From contig JAKEKT010000085.1 in assembly GCA_021495925.1 (NCBI GenBank), positions 97,170 to 161,169 on the forward strand: 64,000 bases of DNA, written 5' to 3'. Shown here piece after piece: positions 34,897 through 48,562 of the stretch. This DNA is from Diplodia intermedia. Its lineage: Eukaryota; Ascomycota; Dothideomycetes; Botryosphaeriales; Botryosphaeriaceae. Each line of letters starts with the position of its first letter. The first letter of the stretch is position 1. The notes under the pieces were generated by a model. It saw only the letters and a list, made by a program, of their open reading frames with translations. It did no database searches and was not told the DNA's origin. A program made the translations under genes and the position numbers.

Positions 34897-36080
34897 CTAG
34901 AACGGCGGGGGCGCGCTCGCAGCAGCAACACCCTCCTGTTGCATCATAACCTCCTCATCAGCGGCTTCGATCGAGACGCCGAGGCCAACCTTGGCTGCGT
35001 TCTGTGGTAGACGTTAGAGCTTATCACGACGAGACTGAAGTAATGCAACGACGTACCTTGGCATGATCGATTTCGCCCGAGAACGTGACCTGCACCGGCG
35101 GAGCGACGCGCTTCTCGAGCAGACAGCCAAGCTTGCCCTTGCTGTCGACCTGAGCGCGGAAAGAGCTCGCACGGAAGTCGTACTTGGCACCGATGGTGGT
35201 GGTAGCGTCCTTGCTGGGCGCACCCATCATCTGGGCCATGGCGGGAGCGAACTCGAGGTTGACGGAAGCACCAGCCTCGACCCTCTCGGTCAGTTTCCTC
35301 CAGTAAGAGCCCTGAATTCCACCGGAAGCCAGAACCTGACCGCTAGCGATCCAGTCATCACCCTTGTAGCGCGCCGCGTAGCTGAGCATGCACTGGGGGC
35401 CATGCGTCATGGCAGCACGCTCGTACACACCCTCCAGACCCAACGAAAGACGCTTTGTCACCGCCTGCAGGTAGCTACCAATGAAGATACCGGTAAGACC
35501 GCCGTCCAGGATGGAGGGGTTCATGGCCTTGATCGAGGCGCTGAAGTCGGCACCAGTGTAGTCGTTCTCGAGCTGCAGCATCGACTGGCCGGGGCCAGGC
35601 GCGACCTGCATGCTGGTCTTGGTCACAAGGCTGTTGGTCCAGCGGTAGTTGAAGCGGCCGGAGAGCGAGAAGTCATTGTCGATGTTGGCTTGCATGAAGA
35701 TCTTACGGCGGGTTAGCATGTCAAGGCTGTAACGACGGCGATGACGCTTATCAACATACCTTGGGCGAGCCGTAGAGAGCGGCGTAAGCATAGGGCGGCA
35801 GGGCTTGCGAGCCCATGGACAGAGCATGCGAGACCTGGAACAGCGGGGCGACGCTGAAGGCCTTGGTCAGGTCGGCGCGCAGGCCGGAGAAGGCAAGGTT
35901 GTTGAGGAAGACATCGCGCTGGACTTCCTTGGAGATGTTGTCGATGGTGCCCGGGTTGCTCAGGCCTAGCGCGTCTCTCCGATCCGAGTATGCCGAGTAG
36001 TAGGACTGCAGCTTCCTGTAGACGGAGTTGTTGGTGAGCACGTCCAGGGCCTGTTGGTCGGCCTTCTCTAGTGACGCCAT
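34897..36080 (-). CDS. TOM40: TOM40, channel of the mitochondrial outer-membrane translocase
   Basis: Minus strand, exons 36080-35760, 35701-35057 and 35001-34897, introns 58 and 55 nt, all in phase 0; 356 residues (Neurospora Tom40 is about 349). An N-terminal helix region ([27 protein letters not shown]) precedes a Eukaryotic-porin beta-barrel. Conserved features include [63 protein letters not shown] and [24 protein letters not shown] is excluded by these Tom40-specific motifs. The protein forms the general import pore. It is divergent from a phosphofructokinase-2 gene and convergent with TOM22. Confidence 0.96.
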
Positions 36081-36670
36081 TGGAGCGAGAAGCAGCTGTG
36101 CGGGCGGGAGGAAGAAGGCAGACTCGGCGCGGTAGGCGGCCGGGCAGCGGGAGCGATTGGGAAATGGGCGCGCGGGCGGCGGCTGGGGCGCGAATGGAGG
36201 GATGCGGGAGAGATGGCGAACTGGGCGAAGTTGATGATGCTGCGCAGCCAGAGCTCGGCCGGCCGACTTTTTCGACGCAGCGCGCGCGGCCAATCGGCAG
36301 AGAGCTGCACGTGACGTGACGACCAGCTGCAGCCCGGCTGCGCCCACCCTGCCCGCCCGTCGTCAGCGGGGCTGCGAGCTGGTTGCGAGCTCCAACTCAC
36401 AGGCCGCTCCGCGACTGCAGAGTTCCGCCGCTCGCACCACCCACGCCCCGGCCACTGAGACGCCCTGTGACTGGCGTGACTGCCGCCCACTGGGCTCCGC
36501 TTAGCTTCTACCGCCTTCAATCAAATCCTGGCCGGCATCGCGAAGTTCCCAACACCGCTCCAGAGCCACCTGCGTACCTTGCCTCAAAACAAATCCCCGC
36601 CCCAGCGCGCAGCAGCTCTCCCCCTCACCCACCCCGTCCGACGCGCCCGCACCGCGCACAGCCCGCCACC
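36081..36670. promoter_or_regulatory. bidirectional promoter region, TOM40 / 6-phosphofructo-2-kinase
   Basis: 590 bp of GC-rich sequence between divergent start codons. Open in several frames from base composition, but no gene of its own. Confidence 0.5.
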
Positions 36671-38749
36671 ATGGACACCCTTCTGTACGTCCATCGCCGC
36701 GTGCCGGCCCACGTGATGCGCCGCGCCCACGAAGCATTGCGGGCCGTCGCATCTGCAGAGCGCTCAGTTATATTGCTACTGACCAGGTCGCAGAACTGCT
36801 GAGGTGGCGGCCAACTCGCCCAGGTACCGGCGGCGGTCCAGCACCTTCATCGACGCCATCCATGACCTGCCGGAAAAGGAAGAGATGGCGCCCGCTCAGC
36901 TGTACAGCACCGAGTCGGGTCGCCTGTTCCACTCCGGTCGCATCGTCATCGCAACCGTCGGCCTGCCAGCCAGAGGCAAGACGCACATTTCCGTGGCCGT
37001 GGCACGCTATCTCAGATGGCTCGGCGTCAAGACGCACGTGTTCCACCTGGGCGACTACAGGCGCGCGACCATGGGCCCGGGACGCGATGTCCCCCAGGAC
37101 TACTTCTACGTGAATGCGTCCCCAAGCTCTGTGCTCCTGCGCAACAAGATCCTCAAGAAGTGCAGAGAAGACATCTACCATTTCCTCGAGCACGAGAACG
37201 GTCAGGTGGCCATCTATGACGCAGTGAACGCCATTGGTGCGGGGCGAGCAGCTTTGGCCAGAGAGTTCGCCAAGCGCCAGATCCAGACGCTGTTCATTGA
37301 GTCTCAGTGCACGGATGAGAAGATCATCGAGGAGAATGTGCGGAGCGTGAAGATTTCTTCTCCGGACTATGTGGGTTGGAGTGATGAGGACGCCATCAAA
37401 GACTATCTGCAGCGCATTTCGGCGCGGATACCGCACTTCGAGACCATGGAAGAGCCGGATTTGCACTGGGTCAAGATGGTCAACGCCGGCGAGCGCGTCA
37501 TTGTCAACAGCTGCAACTTCGGATATCTCTCCCAGCGTATTGTCTTCTACCTTCTCAACCTGCACATCAAGTCTCGCCATACTTATTTCGCTCGTGCCGG
37601 AACCACAAGGGAAGAAGACTCATACAAGGCCGACGCATCGCTATCACCAGAGGGCGAGGACTACGCCCAGAAGATGATTCAGACTCTGCTGAAACACCGC
37701 GAAGAAGAACGCAAAGCCTTGCACGAGCAGGGGTCGCCTTCAGCCCAGCTTAAGCCGCTGACTGTCTGGACATCGACTCGCCGGCGTACCGTCGAGACAT
37801 CTAACCCGCTAGCAGACACTGGGTACCGAGTGAGGCAGCGCAGTCAGATGAGCCAGCTTCATCCGGGAGTCTGCGAGAAGATGACGGAAAGCCAGATCAG
37901 GCGTAAATTTCCCGACGAGGTCGCAAAACATGAGGCTGACCCTTACCACCACCGCTACCCGCGAGCTGAGGTATGTCTCCTCATGCAGTAAATATGGAGT
38001 TTGCTGACATGCTTAGTCTTACCACGACCTTGCGGTTCGCCTGGAGCCCATCATTCTGGAACTGGAGCGTGAACAGAACGATCTCTTGATCATCGCACAT
38101 GAGAGTGTTCTTCGTGTCCTGTACGGTTACCTGATGGCCTGCAACGCAACCGACATTCCAAAGCTAGATTTCCCTCGTGATGAGATTATCGAGGTAAGGA
38201 GCTTTTTCGTTACATGCATCCCTTGATTGGTAGCAACAGGCGAAACGCATGCAAACCCAATTGCCCTGCTGCTCTCCTGCTGAGAGATGACTGGGGCCCT
38301 TTCATTTTCAGAGATCCAACACACTAACAACGCTTTCCCAGATCATTCCCGCCTCGTACAACAATTCTGCTAAACGTATTCACATTCCTGGCCTCCCTGA
38401 CAAGATTGTCCCTGCTTCCCCCGAGGACATCTCCATCCCCGTTCCTCCTTCCGGTCTTGTCACTCCTTCTCCGCTTGCTTCTGGCCTAGCCACACCTGAT
38501 CCGTCCATGGCGACATCGTCGGGTCTTACACCTGCAGCAGGTTCGATTGCAGCAAGCCTCAGCGCCAACGACTCTACCGCAAGGCCTCGTAGCGCTACGG
38601 TGGGTGGTGAGGTCATTGGGAAGGGCAGCCAGGGATTGGCAGCACTGGCAGCTTCAAGAGGCAGAAGCGGTACATTGACACCGCAAGATGGCAGGTCGAC
38701 ACCTCAACCGTTGAACATTAAGGCGACGCATGTGGATCCGAGTTCGTAA
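36671..38749 (+). CDS. 6-phosphofructo-2-kinase with phosphatase-dead fructose-2,6-bisphosphatase domain
   Basis: Exons 36671-36684, 36794-37970, 38017-38193 and 38342-38749 give 591 residues. The 14-nt first exon starts in a GCCACC-ATGG context and, spliced, reads MDTLLTAEVAANSPRYRRRSS. The kinase Walker A motif GLPARGKT is at residues 61-68, with the HLGDYRR, DAVNA and LFIESQC motifs downstream. In the phosphatase-like half the catalytic RHGE is replaced by RAGT (residues 272-275; Ala273 in place of the phospho-histidine). The later WTSTRRRT and AHESVLR motifs remain. The protein should make fructose-2,6-bisphosphate, the activator of glycolytic phosphofructokinase, with little or no reverse activity, as in yeast Pfk26. 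The C-terminal 130 residues are Ser/Pro/Thr-rich and may be a phosphorylation target. Confidence 0.94.
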
Positions 38750-39588
38750 TGGAAGAACCGCAGCAGGCAATCACACGGCGTCGCTCTTGATCTCCTTTGA
38801 GGGCGATTTTAGACGGTACGGTGGGTAGAAGGATGGACAAGGGCTTGGGCTTGGAGGGGCTGAAAGGACTAGAGGAGGGTGGACTGGATAAATTTTGGGT
38901 TGAGTTCCCTTCTGTCACATCGCTCGCATTACGGCTCTTTCCTTGCTGTTTTGGGATTTCACTCCTGGTTTCTTTTGGGCATATACACCGCGCTGGTTTT
39001 GGTCCGTTTTTTACGATTCATGTTTTGTCTTTATTACCAACGTTCGTTCGCGTGCAAAGCTACGAGTTATTCAGCAGCTCTGAATCTGGTTGGTTCACGC
39101 TCTGGAGGGTTGAGCTCACATGGAAATATCGCTCCAAACGTATGAAAGATAGCACTTTGTTTGACATGTATGTACGATCACTACCAGAATCAGCCTCCCT
39201 CCCTCAAGGCGTGAGCAAAAATTCGCAATTCTAGCGCCCTCTTGCCCAATCCAACGTTTACCGCCAACGTTGTCGACCCGCCGCTGCCCCCGCCGCTGCC
39301 AAAACGCTGCTCGCCTTAAGCGAGGACAAAGAAGAAAGCCGAGGAAACTTAAATCCCACCCCCATCCTTCCATCCTTGCATCCCATCCATCCCATCCACG
39401 CGCCACCCATCCCAATCCCTACGACATTCCTCTTTTTCTCTCTCCCTCCCTCCCACCCTACGCAAAAACACACACCCCTTACCCTCCATCCCGAACACCA
39501 AAGCGCAGTGGGAAAGAAAAAGAGAAGAAGAAGAAAAAACACAAGAAAATCGCCAACCAGTCCAACCTCGCCCAAAACCAGAAAAGAG
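38750..39588. other. intergenic, 0.84 kb
   Basis: 3' flank of the kinase gene and pyrimidine/purine-rich leader of the thioredoxin-like gene. No gene seen. Confidence 0.5.
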
Positions 39589-40345
39589 ATGCCGCTCACC
39601 GAAACGACCGCCTCGCCGAGCCAGCTGGCGCAGACGCTGCAGGCCGACGCGGCCGCGTCGGGCGCCAGCAGCTTCGTCGCCGTGTACGCGTCGCACGTGG
39701 ACGTGGACGTTGAGGAGGAGGAGGAGGAGGGAAGCGGCGGCGGCCAGAAGAAGGAGAAGAAGGAGAAGGTGCGGCGCAGCTGGTGCGGCGATTGCGTGGC
39801 GGCGGAGCCGCTTGTGGAGAGGAAGTTTGATGGCGGCGGCAAGTGTGGTGGAGAGGAGGAGGGGAAGAAGTGTTGGGTTGTGTGGGTGGGGGATAAGGCT
39901 GAGTGAGTGGGCACATCTTTCTTCCTTTTCTTTCTTTCGTTCTTTTTTTTTTCTCCCCCACCCTAGGCAGCAGGGTTTGTTTGGTTTGGTTTTTTTGTGA
40001 CGAAGGGCTGGGCTGGGCTGACTGAGATTGCTTTGCTCTGAGTATAGGTGGAGGACGCCGGAGAATGTGTGGAGGAAGGCGCCGTTTGGGGTGACGCATT
40101 TGCCGACGTTGGTGAAGGTCACGCCGGAGGGGGTAAGTAGTTGGTTTCCTGGCTTTCGGTCCTTCCTCTCACACCCCCTCCCCCTTCCTCTTTTCTTTCA
40201 ATTTTATTCTACCTTGCAGTCGTCGCTTTCGAAACGTATGTGGCGGGCGTGTGCTGTGGGCTGACGCATTCACCAGAAGTGGGAGAAGCTGGTTGAAGGA
40301 GACGTCTACAACCAAAGGAAGCTAGACGCTTTTGTCGGATTTTAG
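39589..40345 (+). CDS. TRP14/TXNDC17-type thioredoxin-like protein
   Basis: Exons 39589-39902, 40048-40132 and 40277-40345 give 155 residues. The redox motif WCGDC is embedded in RRSWCGDCVAAEPLVERKF, the DUF953/TRP14 pattern (WCPDC in most members). After the first intron WRTPENVWRKAPFGVTHLPTLVKV supplies the conserved thioredoxin cis-proline (LPT), and the last exon KWEKLVEGDVYNQRKLDAFVGF forms the terminal helix. An acidic/basic low-complexity insert (DVEEEEEEG, KKEKKEK) precedes the active site. Family members are cytosolic disulfide reductases. A 16-nt extra exon at about 40220-40235 was considered and would break the frame. Confidence 0.85.
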
Positions 40346-41148
40346 GGGCAGCTTCCGGAAGACGAGCAAAGCGGCTTGATGCATTTTCTTTCCTCCTATG
40401 ACTAGGTACATCCTACCGTTGACTTCTGCTAGTTAGCGCATTTCGGATTCTCCCTTGCAGCAATGTCATTCGCCAGCGTATAACCATAACAACTTCACCA
40501 TTGATCGAAAGCTGTTTTGGACAGATGAGCCTCGGCCCTTTGGCTGAACTACAACAACCATCATTGCTCGTGATTTTGTTGAATAAGCGTCATACTGTCT
40601 GTACGCGGCTCGACATATTCTGAGGGCGAAGACCATAAATCTCAGCGGTGCTTGAAGACAGCTTCGCTCAGTAGTGTCTTTATTACTGGAACTTGCTGTT
40701 CCCTGTATGAAATTGTGTAGCCAACCCTCACTGGATGCAACCGGCAGCAACTGACACAGCATGCTTGACTGGAAACACCCATTCAATGAAGTGGCTCAGA
40801 ACAATGGACGACATGAAAATTCTAGACCAGGAAGCAGACTATGCACGGAGACGCAGTATATTGAGGACCCGAGCCGAGCAAAGAGAGTGCAAGCATGCGC
40901 TGTGGACTTTTGCCAACCGTCAATGCAAGGAATGCGCGAAAGAAGTAGCCAGTACTCGCATATAACAACCGAGCATATCATCATAAACTTCATCGATTAA
41001 GATCTTTCGTATCCAAATTGCAACAATAACTCCGATCATGCAGACATGCCGGCCGTAGAGTAGGACGGAGGCTTTGGCGTCCTTTCTCCAGAAGGAAAAT
41101 GCTGTGAGAGGGATATGGATTCGCAACAGGCCCGGTGACGGTGATGTG
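40346..41148. other. intergenic between convergent genes, 0.8 kb
   Basis: AT-richer sequence with only short frames; no gene seen. Confidence 0.5.
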
Positions 41149-42744
41149 TTATCTCCCGGTTTCGGGCAGGACGTATCTCCTCTCGACATCCATCTCGCGA
41201 TCAGCTTCATCCTCGCCCTCGAAGCGCAGTCGGACGAAGCCGTCTTTGAGCTCGCCAAGGGAACCGCCGATTTCTTTTCCGTCCTTCTTCAGACCTTTGC
41301 CAGCGCGAGAGGCGACCACCTCGGCCTTGTAGAAGGTGGTGGTGCCAGGATATACAGCAAGGACATTTTTTCTGAGTGGTAGTTCCGTGAGGCCAGCATT
41401 GGAGACCGGAATGGGAACAAGGTTGCTGACAGAAGCGCGGTATGGTTGCAAGGGTGTAGATGGGTCCGGATCAGAGTCGATTATCTCATACCTGTCACCA
41501 TCACGTCAGTCCGGCCGCGGCAGCCTCCAGCGAAGAAAAGTAAAATGTACCGCCGTTGTTTGCCCTCCCCAATGACGGAAGTGACGCTGCACAGGATTCC
41601 CTCGCCTTCAGTGTTTTTCTGCTTGTTGCGGTAAAAGACCTCAGTGCCGACACTGAGGCGGTGACGGTCGCCGACGGTGGAGACTTTGGAGAGCGTAGTC
41701 AGTCTAACCTTTGCTGCTGGGCTTTCGGTGTCTATGCCTAGTAGACAGACTGAGACCGTCAACTTTACCTTTGACGCTGTCCATGCTGTCGTTGCCGTCC
41801 TCAACCTTGACACTCGTCTCGCGCCCCGCGCCAACGCTGGTACTCCTGCTTCCGGCCTTGCTGCTGCTGCCGACGCCCAGGCGGTCCTTGATTCCAGAGC
41901 TCAGGGTCGGCTTTGGCGAGTCAGCGATGGAGTCGGTGTCGTCGTTGGACGCATGGTCAAGCTTGTTCCGCTTTGGGTTGCGTTGAACCTTGGAGCTGGC
42001 GTGGCGGGAGCCGTTGGAGATGGTATCCGGCGAGCTGGCCGAGGCGGCACGGAGAGCCGAGAGGAGCTCGAGTCCTTGGGTGATGGACATGTTGCTGTCA
42101 GACGAAGAGCCGTCCGTCAGGCTGCTGATGGCCTCATGAAGACGAATATTCTTGCGGACTAGGTCGTCAAGCTCATGGTCGACATCAGCTGGAGGCATAT
42201 CACCCCGGCCTGTTGGCAAAGTCAGCAAACAGTCAAGCAGGCGAGAATGAAGCCAGCTTTGACGGGCAAGGCAGTGGCAAGGCGACGATCTTGGCCTATG
42301 CACACGTGACATGCAACCTCATCGGATTGAAAAGCAAGAATACGTCGAGATAAGGGGCAAAGAGGGTCAAAACAGAGCGGGGAGAGTTACTACACCGTAG
42401 ATTACCTTCGATAGCTTGCTGTGCCACCCCGAGCTCGTAGATGCGTTTCTCGATCTCGTTTGATTCCCTCTGTGCAGGAACAGTCAGTCTGGAGTAATGT
42501 GCGTCTCAGCGCGCTCCGGACGAAACGCGGGACGGCAAGACGCGCAAAAAGGCAGGCGCTCAATTGGGCCCGGAGCGCAAAGCTGTGGCGGCTTCAAGGC
42601 GTGGGGAATAGTGATGAGAGACGGCGGACTTACCACCAGCGCATCGACCTTCTTGGCATCGGCGCGGAGCTGGTTCCAGATGCTGCGCTCCTCATCGGCG
42701 TCATCCTTTAGCTGAGTGCCGCGGGGTCTGCTGCGCGACGTCAT
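41149..42744 (-). CDS. SGF29: SGF29, SAGA-complex tandem-Tudor histone reader
   Basis: Minus strand, exons 42744-42634, 42469-42406, 42209-41769, 41683-41551 and 41491-41149; 363 residues. The N-terminal helical part (ERSIWNQLRADAKKVDAL, RESNEIEKRIYELGVAQ) is followed by a Ser-rich linker. The C-terminal double Tudor (SGF29) domain reads LSVGTEVFYRNKQ, YEIIDSDPDP, VLAVYPGTTTFYKAEV, VRLRFEGEDE and RRYVLP. It should bind H3K4me2/3 and help direct Gcn5 acetylation within SAGA. The third intron can end at two in-frame acceptors; the 85-nt version (to 41684) is preferred over a 31-nt one that would add 18 residues. It is divergent from the phosphomannose isomerase gene. Confidence 0.92.
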
Positions 42745-43311
42745 GGTTGGGAGGGAGAACGGTGGCGTGGAGGCAGGAGGTGTGTGGTTGGTGCGCCAGC
42801 ACGCGTGCCTGGCTCTTTTCTCCGCGTTCGCTGCGCGGGGGTCGGAGAGGATCAAGAGCGCATCGAGTCGTGCCAATTGCGGGCGAATGCACGCGGTTGC
42901 GGGGGGCCACAGGGTCGCGCGGGCAGGTGCGACGCTGGTGCTAGGCAGCGCGGGGAAGGAGAGCCAAGGGCGGCGGCACGGGAGATGTGGTCAGGCTGCG
43001 GTTTACAATGGGCTTGCGATGGTCGAGTGCTGCTGCATGTCTCGGCGCCGATCCTGCTGGACCCTGCCACTTCCCGCGCAAGGACCCGGGCGCGCCAAGC
43101 CTCCCCGCCGCCGCGCCGCTGGTGGTGGGCGGCATCTCCGCGGGTGCGATGCCCGTTTTGTTCGCAGCGCCAATGTGACGTTGTATGCGAGGGGCCCATC
43201 CAACCGTTGCAGCTTTTTTCTTTCTGGCCTCTCGCTGCCACCTGTCGCTCTCTGTCCTCTCTGTCCTCTCCCCTCCGCTCTGTCGCCGCCATTGTTCGCA
43301 TTCCAGTCGCC
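42745..43311. promoter_or_regulatory. bidirectional promoter region, SGF29 / phosphomannose isomerase
   Basis: 567 bp of GC-rich DNA between divergent starts, open in several frames by composition. The PMI leader holds TCTGTCCTC repeats at about 43251-43270. Confidence 0.5.
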
Positions 43312-44872
43312 ATGCAGGTTCCTCTTATTCGCCTCCAGTGCGGTATGCTGCCGATCCCAGACAATGCTGCGCTGCCCCGCTAACACCACCACCACCGCGC
43401 AGGCGTCAACAGCTACGATTGGGGTAAGCAACCCTACCGAGCCGCAATGTCCTCGCAGTTCGCATGCCCCGCCCAAGAATCCGCAAAGACCTGACCTCAC
43501 GTAGGCAAGGTGGGCTCCGCCTCCGCCGCCGCCAAATTCGCCTCCGCCACGCCGTCGGACGAGTTCACCATTGAAGATGAGAAGCCCTACGCCGAGCTCT
43601 GGATGGGCACCCACCCGTCGCTGCCCTCCAAGGATGTCGCCACACAGCGCACACTGCTAGACCTGGTGCAGGACAACCAGATGCTCATGGGCCGCGAAAT
43701 CACTGAGCGCTACGGCGGGAAGCTGCCGTTCCTGTTCAAGGTGCTCTCCATTCGCAAGGCTCTGAGCATCCAGGCCCACCCCAACAAGAAGCTGGCCGAG
43801 CAGCTGCACGCAAAGGACCCCAAGAACTACCCGGGTACGCCTGGCGCCCCCGGTGCCGGTCCACACGATTGACAGGAAGCTGACCGCTTTAGACGACAAC
43901 CACAAGCCCGAGATGACCATCGCCATTACTCCCTTCGACGGCTTCTGCGGCTTCCGCCCGCTCGCCGAGATTGCCCACTTCCTCGCAAACGTGCCCACCT
44001 TCCGCAAGCTCGTCGGCGAGGAGGCGGCCGCAAACTTCGAGAACACAATCAAGGGCCGCGAGACGTCGACGTCGGAAGAGGACACCAAGCAAAACAAGGC
44101 CGCCCTGCAGCAGGCCTTCACCTCGCTCATGACCTCGGACGCCTCGGACATCGAGGCCACGGCGCAAGAGCTTCTCTCCACGGCGCAGTCCGAAGGCGCC
44201 TCCTTCGCCGGCGCCGGCGTGTCCAGCAGCAGCGGCGAGGAGCTCGCCGAGCTGGTGCAGCGGCTGTCGGACCAGTTCCCGGGCGACATCGGGCTCTTCG
44301 TGCTCTTCTTCCTCAACTACGTCAAGCTGGACGTGGGCGAGGCCATGTTCCTCAAGGCCGACGACATCCACGCGTACCTGTCGGGCGACATCATCGAGTG
44401 CATGGCGTCGTCGGACAACGTCGTGCGCGCGGGCTTCACGCCCAAGTTCAAGGACGTCGCCACGCTGACGTCGATGCTGACGTACTCGTACGCGCCCATC
44501 GAGGAGCAGAAGATGGCGCCCAAGGACTTCGCCTACGCCACCCACAACACGAAGTCGTACTCGTCCGCCAGCGACTCGGAGCTGTACGACCCGCCCATCG
44601 ACGAGTTCAGCGTCGTCCGCACCGCCCTGCGCGCCCCCGGCGCCAAGCTCACCTTCGACCCCATCCAGGGCCCCAGCATCGTCCTGTGCACCTCCGGCAG
44701 GGGCACCATCGCCGTCGGCCCCAAGAAGGAGCCCATCGAGCCCGGCTTCGTGTACTTTGTCGGCTCCACCGCCGAGTGCGTGCTGGAGAGCGAGACCGAC
44801 AAGGGCGAAGAGTTCGTCACCTTCAAGGCGTTTTGCGAGCTGGACGACGACAAAACCAAGAGTTCGTTGTGA
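43312..44872 (+). CDS. mannose-6-phosphate isomerase, type I
   Basis: Exons 43312-43342, 43403-43423 (21 nt), 43505-43834 and 43893-44872 give 453 residues. The join reads [22 protein letters not shown], the canonical N-terminus. Further motifs are [29 protein letters not shown] (zinc-ligand region), [44 protein letters not shown] and the [12 protein letters not shown] signature with the zinc ligand His nearby. It interconverts fructose-6-phosphate and mannose-6-phosphate in the cytosol, feeding GDP-mannose, N-/O-glycan and wall mannan synthesis. Length fits fungal PMI (about 430-470). An Ala/Ser/Glu-rich insert (about 195-250) is typical of filamentous fungi. Confidence 0.96.
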
Positions 44873-47021
44873 GCAGTAGATGGCGTCAAGACGAGATAGG
44901 GTGCTCGAAGATGAGGCGAGGGCGCCTCGGGTAGTGAGTGTTAGATCATGAGCGACGAATCCATTTTGATTCCATACCGCATGTGATACGCAGCGTCATT
45001 TAGGTTAGTTGGTTCGGCATATTACATAGTCATTCGAAGAACAATGCACGAGCGTAATCAGTAGGCAAAGCTCTCTCTGCAACCGTCTCGGAGATGTTGG
45101 TGATCAATCTCGATTATACACATACATGCGGCCTATCCGCAGCGCCTCGACCTCTCTCCTACACCTTCCCTCCACTCATCTCGTACCTCGCGCACGTTCC
45201 CTCCCTACTACTACACCACGACACCGCCATCGAGGACCGAGCCTAGATATCACACCCATCCTCCCTCCCTTCATCACCTCAACCCCGCCCCCCGGTGGTC
45301 CCAACCGCTATTGCGCGAAATTACCCCTCTCAGCACAGAGCATGCGTAAGCAGTAGAGAAAAGCGCACACGCCTTTTGATCCGCATCCTGAAACCCGATT
45401 TTCTTCGACGTACGTGAAGATCCAGGGGCGCGGGGCCCGCAAGATGAGCGGCGACCCGACGTCGGGGAAACAGAAAAAGAAAGAAACGCCGGCGTTGGGC
45501 TGATTAGAGCAAGCCCTGCTATATAAGCAAAATAACAACGGGGGATTAGGGCGGGTATGTGTGGGGACGGGAGTTATTCTTGGGTTCGCACGGTTATAAG
45601 AGAGAGAGAGGAGGGGAGAGAGAGAGCGCAAGAGAGTACGGGAAAGGGAGATGTGCATGAGGGAGTATCACGGGCAGCTATACTTGATGATGTCTGGATT
45701 GGGTTTCTTCGAACGCAAAGCGTGATTGGCGGTCATCAGTTGACGCGTCGGCTACAAGGCGCCTTCATGTGATTGTGCATTTTGCGTGGGCTTCCGGGAA
45801 GCTTTCGGGCTTATCGTCCTGCTTCCGTACGTTCGATCATTCACATGAATCTCTTAGTTGTCATGTTCAAGGAAGAACAGGCATACCACTACTTGGCCCC
45901 CAATTCTTGGCTCGTAGATCATAGCCGTCATTCCAACGCGGCACCACATACGAGGCTTGGCCAATATGCGACCTTATTGTACTAGTCTCTGTATAACACT
46001 GAATGTCTCACACAAAAGGCGGTGTGCCGGATCAGAAGATTGGGATCATTTTTGGACGAGTAGATGGAAAAAAAGAGCCAGACGCCTGATATGCAGTATT
46101 GTCATCATCAATATCCGGTTCTTTTACATACAGGCGCCCATACCGACTTCCTTCTCCTGCACACTACACCTTCTCTACTCACCGTAGATGTTCTCTTGCA
46201 TCCATCCGGCCATCGGAGCTCTACCACCCTTCTGAAATCTGCCAGCCTCAGCCGCTTCTTACAGTGACACTTCCCAGCGCAGGTCCTCCTCCACACGGAG
46301 CGGCCTCGCTTCAAACCTCTCCATGTTCTTTCAAGCCCACTCACTCTCCTTTCAACCGCTTCCGGTGATTGATGTTGAGGGGATGATGTGTGGTGTTTGG
46401 ATATTAAGGAAATGTACTAGACAGGGATGTTGGGCAAGGAAATTTGCAGCCAACAAGAAAAATGGCTCAAGAAACCAAAAAAGGGAAATAAAGGAAAAGA
46501 AGACGCTGAAAAGCACTGACCGAGCAAAGGAAATATGTGGAAAAACGAGCACGCAAATCCAGGTATCATGAACACGACCAACGAGACCAAAACGACAAGG
46601 GGAGAGAGACTATCTGATTAAAGAAGACTAAAATGGGGTTGTTTTGAAGAGCTGTAAAACAAAGAAGAGAATCTGTTTGGCGACGATTCTCGAACCCCAA
46701 CCACACGGGTATATGTGGTTTTGAATAGGGTTGCGGCGACGGCAATAAACTCTTTTTTGCTTTCAAGACCACGTTCTATTTCGCTCGTCGAGATGTAGGG
46801 GCCAGCGGGGAGCGCTAGCTGTTCGCTCGCTCAATTCGACGCGGCACGGTTCGATATCTGTGCATATGCGCTGAGTGGTGGGAGGATAAGGGAGAGGTTT
46901 CGGGGTATATGGTATCTAGCGGAGGGGCAGCAAGGACGACGCCGAGATAAAGCACGCAATGGGGGATTTCTCGGGTGATGTGAGATCATGCGATCCCATC
47001 AAGACAAGCCGGGCAGGTTGT
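44873..47021. other. gene-poor interval, 2.15 kb
   Basis: Lies between the convergent ends of the PMI and Arf genes. No frame here has protein-like content. It holds a GA-rich tract (45599-45637) and pyrimidine-rich stretches. An unannotated non-coding transcript cannot be excluded. Confidence 0.5.
45599..45637. repeat. GA-rich microsatellite-like tract
   Basis: Imperfect (AG)n tract of about 39 nt (AGAGAGAGAG, GAGGGGAGAG, AGAGAGCGCA, AGAGAG). Confidence 0.8.

Positions 47022-48562
<1,541 letters not shown>

Noticed and set aside
40220..40235. Extra 16-nt exon in the thioredoxin-like gene
   Set aside because: It has AG and GT flanks but breaks the frame into the conserved KWEKL terminal exon.
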